Of a stretch of 64,000 nt of DNA, positions 1 through 9,859 are shown in pieces. The notes below the pieces were generated by a model, which worked only from the letters and a program-made list of their open reading frames with translations, made no database searches and had not been told where the DNA came from. The position numbers were made by a program, and so were the translations under genes. This DNA is from DATADW01 sp963733905 (GTDB lineage Bacteria > Actinomycetota > Acidimicrobiia > Spongiisociales > DATADW01). The stretch lies in the NCBI GenBank assembly GCA_963733905.1, contig CAVTEU010000020.1:1-64000 (forward strand). Direction: 5' to 3'. The number at the start of each line of letters is the position of its first letter. Positions within the stretch are counted from its first letter, which is position 1.

Positions 1-2237
1 CTTCCTGGAGCGCAGGGTTCGAGAGGAGGAGCACCTCGACCGCTTACGGTTCGAGGTGGGCGGCGGCGGGCTCTCCTCTTACCCCCACCCCCGGCTCATG
101 CCCAGCTTCTGGGAGTACCCCACGGTGTCGATGGGGCTGGGGCCGATCAACTCGATCTACCAGGCGCGGATCAACAAGTACCTCCACGACCGAGGCTCGA
201 CGACGCCTGCGAGTCGCGGGTTTGGTGCTTCATCGGGGATGGCGAGACGGACAAGCCCGAGACGCTGGGTTCGATCACGCTCGCCGCCGGGAGAAGCTCG
301 ACAACCTCACCTGGGTGATCAACTGCAACCTGCAGCGGCTCGACGGCCCGGTCCGGGGGAACGGCAAGATCATCCAGGAGCTGGAGGCCGTCTTCCGCGG
401 CGCCGGCTGGAACGTGATCAAGGTCATCTGGGGGACCGGCTGGGACGAGCTGCTGGCCAGGGACACCGAGGGGCACCTGGTCAACAAGATGAACAAGACG
501 CTGGACGGCGACTACCAGCGGCTCAGGGCGGAGGACGGCGCCTACATCCACGAGCACTTTTTCGGGCCCGAGCCCGAGTTGCAGGCGCTGGTCGAGGACT
601 GGACCGACGACCAGATCTGGGCACTGCGGCGCGGCGGGCTCGACTTCCGCAAGATCTACAGCGCATACCGGGCGGCGACCGAGCTGACCGGCGCCCCCAC
701 CGTGATCCTGGCGAAGACGATCAAGGGCTGGACGCTCGGGCCCGACGTCGAGGGCCGGAACGCCACCCATCAGATCAAGGAGCTGACCAACAAGCAGCTA
801 CTGGTGCTGCGCACCAGGCTCAATCTCGAGGAGGACATCCCCGAGGAGGCGCTGGCAGGGCGATCAGGATCCGCCCTACTTCCGGCCGGACGCCGACACC
901 CCCGAGTACCAGTACCTGATGGAGCGGCGCAAGGCGCTCCACGGGTCGCTCCCTTCGCGGGTGGTGCGGAACAGGTCACCACTCACGCTTCCCGCGGAGG
1001 AAACGTTCTCCGAGGTGCTCGCCGGGAGCGGCAAGGTCGAAGCCTCGACCACGATGGCCTTCACCCGGCTGCTGCGCGGTCTCGCCAGGAGCGATCAATT
1101 CGGGCCGCGAGTGATCCCCATCGTCCCCGATGAGGCCCGCACCTTCGGGATGGACTCGCTGTTCAGAGAGTTGAAGATCTACGCCTCAGCAGGGCCAGCT
1201 TTACGAGCCGGTGGACGCCCAGATGCTGCTCTCGTACATGGAGGCCAAAGCGGGTCAGATTCTCGAGGAAGGCATAACCGAAGCGGGGTCGATGGCCAGC
1301 TTCACCGCGGCGGCCAGCTCATACGCCACCCGGGGCGTCCCGGTGGTCCCCTTCTACATCTTCTACTCGATGTTCGGGTTCCAGCGGGTGGGCGACCTGA
1401 TCTGGGCAGCGGCCGATCTCCGGGCCCGCGGCTTCCTCCTCGGGGCGACCGCGGGGAGGACCACGCTCCAGGGCGAGGGGCTGCAGCACCAGGACGGGCA
1501 CAGCCACCTGCTCGTCTCGGCGGTGCCGCCCCTCATGGCCTACGACCCCGCCTTCGCCTACGAGGTGGGGTTGGTGATCAAGGACGGGCTCCGCCGGATG
1601 TACGGCGATGACCCCGAGGACGTCTTCTACTACCTGACCCTGTACAACGAGAACTACGTGCAGCCCCCGATGGCCGAAGGGGTCGAGGCCGGGGTGATCC
1701 AAGGGCTGTACCGGTGGGCGCCGGCGCCCGAGGGGGACCTTCCCCACCGCGCCACCCTGGCCTTCTCGGGCACCGCCAGAAGGCGGCCCGCGAGGCGCAG
1801 GCGGAACTGGCGGAGCACTGGGGGGTGGGAGTCGAGTTGTGGTCGGCCACCTCGTTCAAGGCGCTGCGCGAGGAGGCGATGAGCGTCGAGCGCTGGAACC
1901 GGCTCCACCCCGGCGAGGAACAGCGGGTGCCGCTGGTGACCCGGTTGCTCGAGGAGACCTCAGGCCCCTTCGTCGCCGTCACCGACAACATGCGAGCCGT
2001 CCCCGACCAGGTGAGCCGGTGGGTGCCCCGGCCCTATCTGTCGTTGGGAACCGACGGGTTCGGGCGGTCCGACACCCGGGCGGCGTTGCGACGCCTCTTC
2101 GAGACGGACAAGGAACACGTGGTGCTGGGTGTGCTCACTGCGCTGCACCGAGACGGCGCATTCGGCCCGAAGTGGTCCGCGACGCCATCGACCGCTACGG
2201 GCTCGACCCCGACACCCCCGATCCCTGGCGGCCGTAG
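1..2237 (+). CDS. aceE: Pyruvate dehydrogenase E1 component, homodimeric type (5' end cut off)
   Basis: Thiamine-diphosphate enzyme that decarboxylates pyruvate and passes the acetyl group to the E2 lipoyl domain of the pyruvate dehydrogenase complex. The start lies before the window. Family landmarks appear in the right order: FWEYPTVSMGLGPI near base 110, the ThDP-binding GDGETDKPETLGS around 237-275, NCNLQRLDGPVRGNGKI around 320-370, the TFGMDSLFRELKIYA block near 1145, and YLTLYNENYVQPPM near 1640. The product ends in DTPDPWRP with TAG at 2235-2237. The frame changes about six times (near 195, 288, 860, 1195, 1770 and 2155), yet every segment is well conserved, so these look like sequence errors rather than decay. 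A strong hairpin follows the stop. The 2-oxoglutarate dehydrogenase E1 family is excluded by the homodimeric E1 motifs. Confidence 0.93.
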
Positions 2238-2255
2238 GGCGAGCCGCATAGACGC

Positions 2256-2280
2256 ACCCGGGCCTGCATGCGGCCCGGGT
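2256..2280 (+). terminator. Hairpin after aceE
   Basis: A perfect 9-base stem, ACCCGGGCC paired with GGCCCGGGT, encloses a 7-base loop and begins 18 bases after the aceE stop. There is no clear T tract, which is common for hairpin terminators in high-GC Actinomycetota. Confidence 0.65.
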
Positions 2281-2417
2281 ATCGATGCTTGCCCACGGGA
2301 AATCCACCGCTATCGTCTTTCGGGGTGGTTGACTCCCCGACGGCATCGGCGTCCGGGCGGACGGGCACGTCGAGAGCACGACAACGCACCCGACCATGCC
2401 TGCAGGAGCTCGGCGCC

Positions 2418-3659
2418 ATGTCTCTGAGTCGTCCCCGTTCGCCGATCGCTGTCCCGTTCGGAACCGTCTTCGACGCGGCCGCCCTGGCCGCTCTCGCCTC
2501 GGCCCTGATCCCCGGAGCCGGTCAATGGCTCCAGGGCCGGAGGAGGCAGGCCGCGCCGTTGCTGATCGTCTCCGCAGTTGCCTTGTTGGCCACGGTCGGC
2601 GCCATCTGGGTCCTGAATCGGCGGGGACCCGTCTACATCCTCGAGGTGGCGATGCGTCCGGGAGCGCTCGCCACGATATTCGTGGTCAACGGGGTGTTCT
2701 TGGCGGTCCGAGCCTGGGCTGCTGCCGACGCCTACCAAGGTGGACGGGCTATGGCGACCCGGGCTTCGGCACTAGCCGGCGTGGTGGTGATGGCAATGGT
2801 CGTCTTGCCCCATCTCTTCATCGGCGCTGAGGCGGCGCAGGCTCACCAAGTGGTCACCACCGTCTTCCAACAGCCCGTAGCGGCAAGAAATAAGCCGACC
2901 ATGGCCACGGCGAGGTGGCGGCCGGGGGAGCGCCTCACCGTGCTCTTCCTCGGGGCGGAGCGCAACCCAACTGGCGCCACCGAGGTCCGAGGGGCAATGG
3001 CCGTCACCGTCTTCCCGGGGGACGATCGCGTCGCCGCAGTCACACTTCCGGCAAACCTCACCGGGATCCCCGTACCAGAAGCCACCGACCACTCCCCCGG
3101 CAATGGTTCGCTGACCGACCTCTACCGATTCGGGACCCGTCACCGCCGTCTCTATCCAGGGTCCGCCGACCCCGGCGCCGCCATGGTCAAAGATGGCGTG
3201 CAGTCGCTGCTCGGGATCCCGGTGCACCACGCCGTGGTGTTCGATTCGAGCAATCTCGATGAGACGGACATGGTCGACACCCCGCAGCAGGCAAGCGCTG
3301 CGCCGCGGCAGGCGTGGTCCGCTCGCTTCGACCTGAGGGGCTGGTGCGTCGCATCCCCTCGCTGGTCGGCGCGCCTGGGAATCAGCGTCACCAGCGACAT
3401 CCCGCTCGACCTGGTCCCCGACATGGTCGAACTGCTCCCCACCCTCTCCCCCCGCCAGGTGCTGACCGTCCCGATCACGGCGCCCGATTACGGGCGAGTC
3501 GAGCAGAAGTCGCAGGTGGCGGATCCGGAGAGGGTCAGGGCTGCCATGGTGAGCCTGGTCAAGCTGTCCCCGGAGGAAGCCGCTTCTCGGCTCGGTCTCG
3601 ACGACCCGGCCCGCTGCGCCACCGGCCGGCCGCTCCAGGCGGCCGCAGACAACCGGTGA
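2418..3659 (+). CDS. Membrane-anchored, degenerate LytR-CpsA-Psr (LCP)-like protein
   Basis: About 413 residues. ATG at 2418 is preceded by AGGAG at 2404. The N-terminal 140 residues hold several hydrophobic segments (around residues 15-35, 45-65, 75-95 and 110-130). The rest resembles an LCP domain: LTVLFLGAERNPTGATEVRG stands where LCP proteins have a strand followed by the R-SDTM motif, and AAVTLPANL stands where they have the catalytic-site SIPRD. A segment like the family's PELLVETVEELLGVPIDHYV region follows (VQSLLGIPVHHAVVFDSS). LCP enzymes attach glycopolymers to peptidoglycan, but the phosphate-binding arginines are not evident here, so it may be a non-catalytic relative. It precedes the beta-propeller gene by 78 bases on the same strand and may be co-transcribed. 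Membership in the LCP fold is an inference from pattern. Confidence 0.55.
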   Translation: MSLSRPRSPIAVPFGTVFDAAALAALASALIPGAGQWLQGRRRQAAPLLIVSAVALLATVGAIWVLNRRGPVYILEVAMRPGALATIFVVNGVFLAVRAWAAADAYQGGRAMATRASALAGVVVMAMVVLPHLFIGAEAAQAHQVVTTVFQQPVAARNKPTMATARWRPGERLTVLFLGAERNPTGATEVRGAMAVTVFPGDDRVAAVTLPANLTGIPVPEATDHSPGNGSLTDLYRFGTRHRRLYPGSADPGAAMVKDGVQSLLGIPVHHAVVFDSSNLDETDMVDTPQQASAAPRQAWSARFDLRGWCVASPRWSARLGISVTSDIPLDLVPDMVELLPTLSPRQVLTVPITAPDYGRVEQKSQVADPERVRAAMVSLVKLSPEEAASRLGLDDPARCATGRPLQAAADNR

Positions 3660-3737
3660 TCGACACGGGTCGCAGTACCATCGGCCGACCCTGACCGCCT
3701 TCCGGGTTTGCCAGAACTGCCCGGTCGAGGAGCCAGC

Positions 3738-5414
3738 GTGACCGAGCAGCAGACCCGATCCGCCCCACCCGATCAACCCCCGCGTCACCGCAGCGAGAAC
3801 CAGGCCCGCCGCCAGGCGAGGCTGGTCACCATGGTGCTGCTGGCGGTGGCCGCCGCCGTCGCCATTTGGCTGCTCATCGACATTTTCTCCGGCGACGTCG
3901 GCGGTGCCGGGTCGCCGAGCTCCTCCCCGGGGTCCGCTGCCGAATCCACGTTGGCGACCACCACCACCACTCCGCCTCAGCCGGTGGCCGTCCCGCCGGA
4001 GAGCTTCGGTGCCCCCTGGGGTACGACCCAGGGAGTCACCATGTTCCGGGGCAACCCGACCCGGTCCTGGTTCGGGCGCGGGGCGCTCGACGCCGAGCCA
4101 CAGATCGAGTGGAGCTACCCCAGCGGCGAGATGTGCTCGATCTCGGTCGATCTCGGCGAGGAATCGGAGTGGTGCGGGACAGGCTGGACCGGACAACCGC
4201 TGGTCTGGACCAACCTCGAGGGGACGACCGAGGTCCTGTTCGGCGGCTACGACGGTGCGGTCCATTTCCTCGACGCGACCACCGGTGAGCCCACCAGGGA
4301 GCCTTTCGCAACCGGCGACCTGATCAAGGGATTCGGCGCCATCGACCCCGACGGGTATCCGTTGCTCTACTTCGGCTCCCGGGACAACAAGTTCCGGATC
4401 GTCGCACTCGACCGCGAACCGGTGGGTCAGATCTGGTCGATGGACGCGTTCGACGTCGACGGACTGTGGAACGACGACTGGGACTCGAGCCCGGCCATCA
4501 TCGACGGCATCCTCTACGTTGGCGGCGAGAACGGCTGGTTCTACGCCATCGAGTTGAACCGCAGCTACGGCGAGCAAGGCCGGGTGCGTGTCCGCCCCGA
4601 GATCCTGTTCTCGGCGCCCACCTACGACGACGAGTTCCTCGACATGCTCAACGAGGGCAAGCCGACGCCGCCCGCCGACGAGCTGCCCCGTGATGGCAGC
4701 GGGTCAGATCTCGACTACGACGTCGAGGTCAGCGTCGAGAACAGCCCGGTGTTCTTCCGCAACAGGGTGTACATCGCCAACTCGGCGGGTCGGATCCTCG
4801 GCTTCGACATCAGTGACATTCGGGAGGGTCGGGCTCCGGTCGTGTTCGACTATTGGTCAGGCGGTGACATCGACGGGACCATGGCGGTGGACCCCAAGGG
4901 CCGGCTCATCGTTCCCATCGAATTCGAGCCCAACGACAAGGCGGGGAAGCCTCCGATGTCAGCGGCCGAGGCCGCCCACCAGCGCGAGGTCGGCCAACTG
5001 GTCAAGCTCGACCCATATGCCGAAGGCGATCCGAGGCTCTGGGGCGTGGACCTCACCGCCGGTGGCGAGAACGCAGGGATCTGGGCGAGCCCGGTCCTTT
5101 ACGAAGGGCTGGTCTACGTCCCAACCCACACCGGGGAACTGCTCGCCGTCAGCGCCGCCAACGGTGAGGTGGTGTGGCGCGATTCGGTCGGTCCCAAGAC
5201 GTGGTCGTCGCCTGTGATCGTCGGCGATCAACTCATCCAGGCCACATTCGCCTCTGGAATCCGTGGCTACTCCCTGGCCGATCCCAGACATCCCGAGCGA
5301 CTGTGGACAGTCGAGCTGCCCGAGAGCGGAGAGCTCGAGTCCACCCCGATCGTCTGGGACGGCACCCTCTACGTCGGCTCGCGCAACGGCTTCTTCTACG
5401 CAGTAGGTGGGTAG
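3738..5414 (+). CDS. Membrane-anchored PQQ-like beta-propeller protein
   Basis: About 558 residues. The GTG at 3738 is chosen because GAGGAG lies 6 bases upstream and the protein then begins with a short basic cytoplasmic tail. One membrane anchor (VTMVLLAVAAAVAIWLLIDI, about residues 31-50) is followed by a Ser/Thr/Pro-rich linker and a large extracytoplasmic domain. The domain shows repeated PQQ/BamB-type blade signatures such as LFGGYDGAVHFLDATTG, LYVGGENGWFYAIELN, VYVPTHTGELLAVSAANGEVVW and LYVGSRNGFFYAVGG at the C-terminus. No quinoprotein catalytic residues could be identified, so a scaffold or binding role is more likely than a dehydrogenase. It follows the LCP-like gene, and its stop is directly followed by 7-base tandem repeats and then a hairpin. 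Confidence 0.8.
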   Translation: MTEQQTRSAPPDQPPRHRSENQARRQARLVTMVLLAVAAAVAIWLLIDIFSGDVGGAGSPSSSPGSAAESTLATTTTTPPQPVAVPPESFGAPWGTTQGVTMFRGNPTRSWFGRGALDAEPQIEWSYPSGEMCSISVDLGEESEWCGTGWTGQPLVWTNLEGTTEVLFGGYDGAVHFLDATTGEPTREPFATGDLIKGFGAIDPDGYPLLYFGSRDNKFRIVALDREPVGQIWSMDAFDVDGLWNDDWDSSPAIIDGILYVGGENGWFYAIELNRSYGEQGRVRVRPEILFSAPTYDDEFLDMLNEGKPTPPADELPRDGSGSDLDYDVEVSVENSPVFFRNRVYIANSAGRILGFDISDIREGRAPVVFDYWSGGDIDGTMAVDPKGRLIVPIEFEPNDKAGKPPMSAAEAAHQREVGQLVKLDPYAEGDPRLWGVDLTAGGENAGIWASPVLYEGLVYVPTHTGELLAVSAANGEVVWRDSVGPKTWSSPVIVGDQLIQATFASGIRGYSLADPRHPERLWTVELPESGELESTPIVWDGTLYVGSRNGFFYAVGG

Positions 5415-5440
5415 GCGGACGGCGGACGGCGGACGGCGGC
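5415..5440. repeat. Heptameric tandem repeat GGACGGC (3 copies)
   Basis: Three perfect tandem copies of GGACGGC at 5417-5437 with partial units on both sides. The block starts one base after the TAG stop of the beta-propeller gene. The same 7-base unit, or its GACGGCA variant, recurs at several other gene boundaries in this window. Confidence 0.8.
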
Positions 5441-5489
5441 CGAAGAGACCGCTTCCGCTTTTCATTCCGTCCCCCCGTAGGGGAAGGCA

Positions 5490-5508
5490 CCCGCTGCGCA
5501 GCAGCGGG
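5490..5508. terminator. Hairpin between convergent genes
   Basis: CCCGCTGC and GCAGCGGG form a perfect 8-base stem with a GCA loop. It lies between the convergent beta-propeller (+) and response-regulator (-) genes and could end transcription from either side. Confidence 0.5.
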
Positions 5509-5573
5509 TAGGGGGATCCCGAACTCCAACGGTGCTCGACCGCGGCTATCGCCCTCTTGGGAGTGAACCAGCC

Positions 5574-5589
5574 CCCGCGCCAGCGCGGG
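5574..5589. terminator. Second short hairpin in the same convergent gap
   Basis: CCCGCGC and GCGCGGG can pair with a 2-base (or, after fraying, 4-base) loop. It lies 24 bases downstream of the response-regulator stop on the minus strand. No T tract is present. Confidence 0.35.
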
Positions 5590-5612
5590 ACTCCCGAATC
5601 GGGTGCCCGGAC

Positions 5613-6244
5613 CTAGACGATCCTCCGGTCGGTTGCCCAGCGGGCGAGTTCGTGGCGGCTGGAGAGTTGCAGCTTGCGGAGCACCGCCGAGACATGCGAC
5701 TCCACCGTCTTCACCGAGATCTCGAGACGACGGGCCACCTGTTTGTAGGCGAAGCCACGGGCGATGAGGCGAAGCACCTCCCGCTCCCTCGGGGTCAGCT
5801 GGTCGAGGTCGGGATCGGCAGCGGGGACCGACCCGGCGAAGGCATCGAGCACGAAACCGGCGAGCCGGGGCGAGAACACGGCATCTCCATCGTCCACCTG
5901 GCGGATCGCCTCGACCAGGTCGGCTGGGAGCTATCGACTTGGTCACGTAGCCGCGCGCCCCGGCGCGGATCATGGCGATGACGTCCTCGGGCTCGTCCGA
6001 CACCGACAGCGCCAGAAAGCGCACCTCGGGATGGGCGTCGGCCAGGTTGCGCACCACGGCGATCCCGCCACCTCCCGGCATGTGGACGTCGATCAGCACC
6101 ACATTCGGGTTGGGTCGCCCGGATGGCGTTGACCGCCTCGTCCACGTCCCCCGACGATCCGACGATCTCGAAGTGCTCGCCCAACTCGGATCGGACCCCG
6201 GCGAGGAACAGCTCGTGGTCGTCGACCAGGAACAGCTTGATCAT
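5613..6244 (-). CDS. NarL/FixJ-type response regulator (LuxR HTH)
   Basis: About 210 residues once two frameshifts (near 6110 and 5935) are bridged. It starts MIKLFLVDDHELFLAGVRSE, a receiver domain with the acidic pocket DD. It continues with VLIDVHMPGGGGIAVVRNL, which holds the phosphoacceptor Asp, and the conserved Lys in ARGYVTKS. It ends in a LuxR-type helix-turn-helix (LTPREREVLRLIARGFAYKQ through VKTVESHVSAVLRKL). Its ATG overlaps the stop of the upstream histidine kinase by 4 bases (ATGA), so the two are translationally coupled and form one two-component system. Confidence 0.88.
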
Positions 6245-7433
6245 CCCCGCTCCAACCGGAGGTGCACCTCGGTCCCCTCGCCAGGCTCGCTGCTCACCTC
6301 GGCGCTCCCGCCGTGCCGGCGCATCCGGGCCACGATCGACTCGGCGATTCCCACGCCTGTCGGGCGGGATCGCGCCGGGATCGAAGCCCTTGCCCTGGTC
6401 GGTCACCCAGCACGTCGACAGCCTCATCCCCCACCTCGAGATAGACCGAGATCGAGCCGGCGCCGGAGTGGCGCGCCGCGTTGGTCATCGCCTCTCCGGC
6501 AGCCGCCACCATCGCCCGGGTGCGGTCATCGAGCGGCATATCACCCACCGCAACCACCTCGACCGGTAGATCGAAGTCGGTCTCGACCCGGTCGGCGGCC
6601 GACCGCAGAGCCGCCACCAGCCGCTCACCCTCGACCGCCGGGCCCTTCTCGTACAGCCAGCGGCGCAATTCCCGTTCCTGCGCCCTGGCCAGCGTGACCA
6701 TCCGTCTCGGGTCGTCGGTGCGCTGCATCAAGGCGAGCGTCTGGAGCACCGAATCGTGGAGATGGGCGGTCATCTCGGCTCGTTCCTCCTGTCGGATCCT
6801 CTCGGTCCTCTCCCTGCCCAGATCGCGCGCCAGCCCCACCAGCCACGGACCGAGCACCAGGGTGACACCGGCGGCGGTGACCAGTGCCGCCAGCACGACG
6901 GTGCCCAACCCGGAGATGGCGTCGATTCCCCCGGCGAGGAGTCCCAGCCCGACCAGGAGAAGGAGGCCCCCCACGATGAGCCGACCCACCGATCTCTCGC
7001 CCCGGTCGCCGGGGAGCAGCGAGTCGGGCATCGCCCCGGCGCCGACTGCCCTCGGAGCGATCCCACAACGCAGCCAAACCGAAGGCCATGGCAGTGCCGG
7101 CAGCCATGACGACGTCACCGGGCCAGAGCCCGATACCGCGGAGGACGAACAAGCGTACCGGCAAAGCAGAGCAAAGGCCGAGCCGTTGGCGCCGGTCGAT
7201 TGTGGTGACCGGTGCGGCCCTGGGCTTGCTTCCTCGGGGAGGATCGCCCAGAGGCCGACGTAGAGGACAAGTCCCAGCCCATAGACCAGCCCGAGCGTGA
7301 CGAAACCGGCCCGGACGTAGACCGGCTCGATCCCGAGCGAACGGCCCAGCCCGGCGGCGACTCCACCGAGGACGCCACGTCGGCGGTCGCGATGCAATTC
7401 GAGGCGCGATTTGGTGGTCGTGGCGGATTCCAC
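6241..7433 (-). CDS. PspC-domain sensor histidine kinase, NarL-partner type
   Basis: The N-terminus is a PspC domain (RRGVLGGVAAGLGRSLGIEP, then a membrane segment and ILPEE). Further membrane segments follow around 6990-6860. The HisKA_3-type dimerisation helix has the phosphoacceptor His in MTAHLHDSVLQTLALMQR. A HATPase domain follows, with the N box AAAGEAMTNAARHSGA, the G1 box VTDQGKGFDP and the final SSEPGEGTEVHLRLERG. The frame changes near 7210, 7040, 6410 and 6360, with all segments conserved. GTG at 7433 is the best start. PspC plus histidine kinase is a known actinobacterial architecture thought to sense membrane state. The gene is divergent from another PspC gene at 7564, so the two probably share a control region. 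Confidence 0.85.
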
Positions 7434-7563
7434 GGTCCGATGATCCCATGGCGGACGATGTCCCGACAATGGGTGATCACCCTCGGCACCTGGTGCGGCG
7501 TTAGGGGACTCTGGGGGACATCCCCGATGGACTCCGGAAGCTGCGCCCTCCAGGATTGCAAAC

Positions 7564-8776
7564 ATGAACGACGAAGCGACCACGACCACCGCCGATCTCC
7601 CCGCCCCCCACCGACCGCCGCCGCCCGGCCCGGCGCCCGCACCGTCACTCCACCGCTCCCGCTCGCACCGAGTCGTGGCCGGGGTGGCGGGCGGGATCGC
7701 CGAGCGCTACGGGGTTGCCCTCTGGGTGGTCCGTGCCGGGTTCATCGCCCTCTGTTTCGCAGGAGGTGTCGGGGCCCTTCTCTATCTGGCCGGCTGGCTG
7801 CTCATTCCCGAAGAGGGGACCGACAGGTCGGTCCTCGGAATCTCGTCACCGGCCGATACATCGCTCGTCCTCGGGGTGGCGCTCATCGGGATCGGACTGG
7901 CAGTCCTCCTCGGTTGGATGGGGATCGTCCGCGGCGAGTTGGTCGTCGGAGCGGCGTTGATCGTGTGCGGGATCCTTCTCTACCGGCGCGGCCCATCGCC
8001 ATCGGGCGGCCCGTGCGGTGGGACCAACCGAGTTCTACGCCACCGATGGATCACCGATGGCGATCGTCGAGCGGCAACCTGCGTTGCCCCTTCCGCCACC
8101 GCCTCCTCCAAAGCCGAGAAAGCCGCCGTCGATCTTGGGTCGTCTCACTATTGCTGTCGCAATGGTGGCGATCGGGGTGGTTGCGCTGCTCGATGTGACC
8201 GGGATCCTCGCCCCCACCGCCATGCACTATCTCGGGATCGGTCTCGGAGTCATCGCTCTCGGTCTGCTGGTCGGCGCGTTTTGGGGGCGGGCGAAGTGGC
8301 TGGTGATCCCCGGATTGCTGCTTCTTCCCCTGTTGCTCGCTGCCCGCTTTTCCCAGCTGACCTGGGACTACAGCTACACGAATCAGGTGATCCGCCCGCT
8401 CGAGGTCGACGACTTGCTGCCCGAGTACCGGGCCGATTCGGGGTCCCTTGTCCTCGATATGAGGGCACTCGACCTCGACGGGGCAGCGGTGGCGGTCGAG
8501 GTGTCGGTCGGTGCAGGCGAGCTCATCGTGGAGCTTCCCGAGGGGGTTGCGGTTGACTCGTTTGTGACCGCCCAGGCGGGTGAGGTTTACGTGCTGGGGC
8601 AGCACGCCTCCGGGCTCGATGTCAGCCGAGCGGTGACGCTGGCCGGCGACGAGGGCTCGATAGACCTCAACGCCTCCGTCGGAGTGGGCACCGCTGAGGT
8701 CCGGCTGGGCGGCGAGAAATTCGGGCCGATCGCACCGATCCCACCCTCCCCGCCATTTCTCGATCCGAGGAGATGA
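7564..8776 (+). CDS. PspC-domain membrane protein with C-terminal beta-rich domain
   Basis: A Pro-rich N-terminus leads into a PspC domain (HRVVAGVAGGIAERYGVALW, then LYLAGWLLIPEEGTD). Two further hydrophobic pairs follow, then another membrane group (AVAMVAIGVVALLDVTGILA) and a C-terminal extracytoplasmic domain of regular beta pattern (VAVEVSVGAGELIVELPEGV), similar to the domain found in cell-wall-active antibiotic response proteins (LiaF-like). There is one frameshift near 8015. It is transcribed away from the PspC histidine kinase, so the pair may act in one envelope-stress circuit. Its TGA overlaps the ATG of the next gene by 4 bases. Confidence 0.75.
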
Positions 8777-9126
8777 ACGTGCACAGCGAACGCCACCGAT
8801 TCGACGTCTGGTCCTTCATTTTCGGCGCTCTCTTCGCCGTACTGGCGGCTCTCACCATCTGGCTCCCGGTCGAGCCTGGGTGGGTGATCACGATCGGGCG
8901 GGCCATAGGACCGGCGATCATCGTCCTCATCGGTATCGGGCTGCTCGTGTCGGTATTGCAGCGGCGCCAGCCGGATGAAGCAGGCGACCCGCTAATCGCC
9001 GAGCCGCTCGGGGGAACTGAGAACCTGGTCGATGACGTGGATCACGCCGTTGCCGGCGGTGATGTCGCTCTCGAGGATGGTGGCATCACCGACCATGACC
9101 GCCTCGCCATCGACGGTGACCGGTAG
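8773..9126 (+). CDS. Small membrane protein, C-terminus uncertain
   Basis: A small protein with two hydrophobic segments (VWSFIFGALFAVLAALTIWL and IGPAIIVLIGIGLLVSVLQ). It is coupled to the upstream PspC protein by an ATGA overlap and probably works with it. The in-frame stop at 9126 lies 135 bases inside the convergent FAS1 gene, and the residues beyond about 75 look like antisense of that gene. A single lost base near 8985 would end the protein at the TAA around 8992, which is the more natural end. I do not recognise a named family. Confidence 0.5.
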   Translation: MNVHSERHRFDVWSFIFGALFAVLAALTIWLPVEPGWVITIGRAIGPAIIVLIGIGLLVSVLQRRQPDEAGDPLIAEPLGGTENLVDDVDHAVAGGDVALEDGGITDHDRLAIDGDR

Positions 9127-9681
9127 GTCGGACCCCTGGGCGGTTGCGAGCGAGGTCTCGGCCACCAGATCGGCTGCCAGGTACTCGCCAGGAACGACGT
9201 GGTAGAGCAGGAATGGTTCGAGCTGGGCCGGGTCGGCAAGGATTTCCTCCAACGTTCCCTCTGGTAGATCGGCAAATGCATCGTCGGTTGGGGCGAAGAG
9301 GGTGTAGGGACCTGCCCCCGCCAACTCCTCGGTCAGCCCCGCCGCTTCGATGGCGCTGAGCAGCGTGGCGAACCGCCCGGTTCCGGCAGCGACATCGACA
9401 ATCGTCTCCCCGCCCTCGGCACCGGTGCCGGCGGTCGAAGCGGTGTCGTCCGTCCGGGGCTCGGTGACATCGGTTGAAGTGTCCTCGGTCCTCGGCTCGG
9501 TGTCGTCGGTAGTCGTGTCGTCGGTTCTCGGCTCGGTGTCGTCGGTGCTGGGCTGCGTGCCGGCAACGCCAACAGTTGTCGCGACGCCCGCCACGGTCGT
9601 GTCAGTGGCGGCCCCGCCGTCGCAAGCGGCCAGCACTATCGCCAAGAGGGCCAAGCCGAGCGGCAGGCGCCATCTATTCAC
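8992..9681 (-). CDS. FAS1 (fasciclin) domain lipoprotein
   Basis: 230 residues. A lipoprotein signal peptide ends at LAAC (Cys 20). A low-complexity Thr/Asp-rich spacer follows (about residues 25-85, with repeated TEPRTDDT), then one FAS1 domain of about 135 residues. The FAS1 marks are clear: IVDVAAGTGRFATLLSAIEA, the H1 box YTLFAPTDDAFADLP, LLYHVVPGEYLAADL and the H2-like INAGNGVIHVIDQVL-type ending. FAS1 proteins are extracellular adhesion or matrix-binding modules. The stop lies inside the 3' end of the convergent gene, probably because of a sequence error in that gene. Confidence 0.9.
   Translation of the reverse strand: MNRWRLPLGLALLAIVLAACDGGAATDTTVAGVATTVGVAGTQPSTDDTEPRTDDTTTDDTEPRTEDTSTDVTEPRTDDTASTAGTGAEGGETIVDVAAGTGRFATLLSAIEAAGLTEELAGAGPYTLFAPTDDAFADLPEGTLEEILADPAQLEPFLLYHVVPGEYLAADLVAETSLATAQGSDLPVTVDGEAVMVGDATILESDITAGNGVIHVIDQVLSSPERLGD
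9442..9543 (-). repeat. In-frame repeats coding for TEPRTDDT units
   Basis: Imperfect tandem repeats inside the FAS1 lipoprotein gene code for three TEPRT-D/E-D units at about residues 47-80. They form the spacer between the lipid anchor and the FAS1 domain and are prone to length change. Confidence 0.7.
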
Positions 9682-9859
9682 GTGGCGCTTCCTGAGAGAG
9701 TGACACCAACCAGCAGAACCATCATCCCGTGACGCTAGGCGACGGGTAGCCGATCAGCCGTCGCTCGGCACCTTGGCGCCTCGGCCATCGGTTGCCCCCA
9801 TTCAATCCGGCTGCCTGTCGATTGGCAGGCAAAGGAGCCAACAGCGTGATCGTGCTTGC

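Noticed and set aside
2772..4577. Long open frame on the minus strand (601 codons)
   Set aside because: It lies antisense to the LCP-like and beta-propeller genes, has no family motifs, and its composition is what antisense of a high-GC gene gives. The same holds for long frames at 23572-25260 and 28435-30210 (minus).
5415..5440. CRISPR array
   Set aside because: The repeated units are 7 bases in direct tandem without spacers, and no cas genes are present anywhere in the window.
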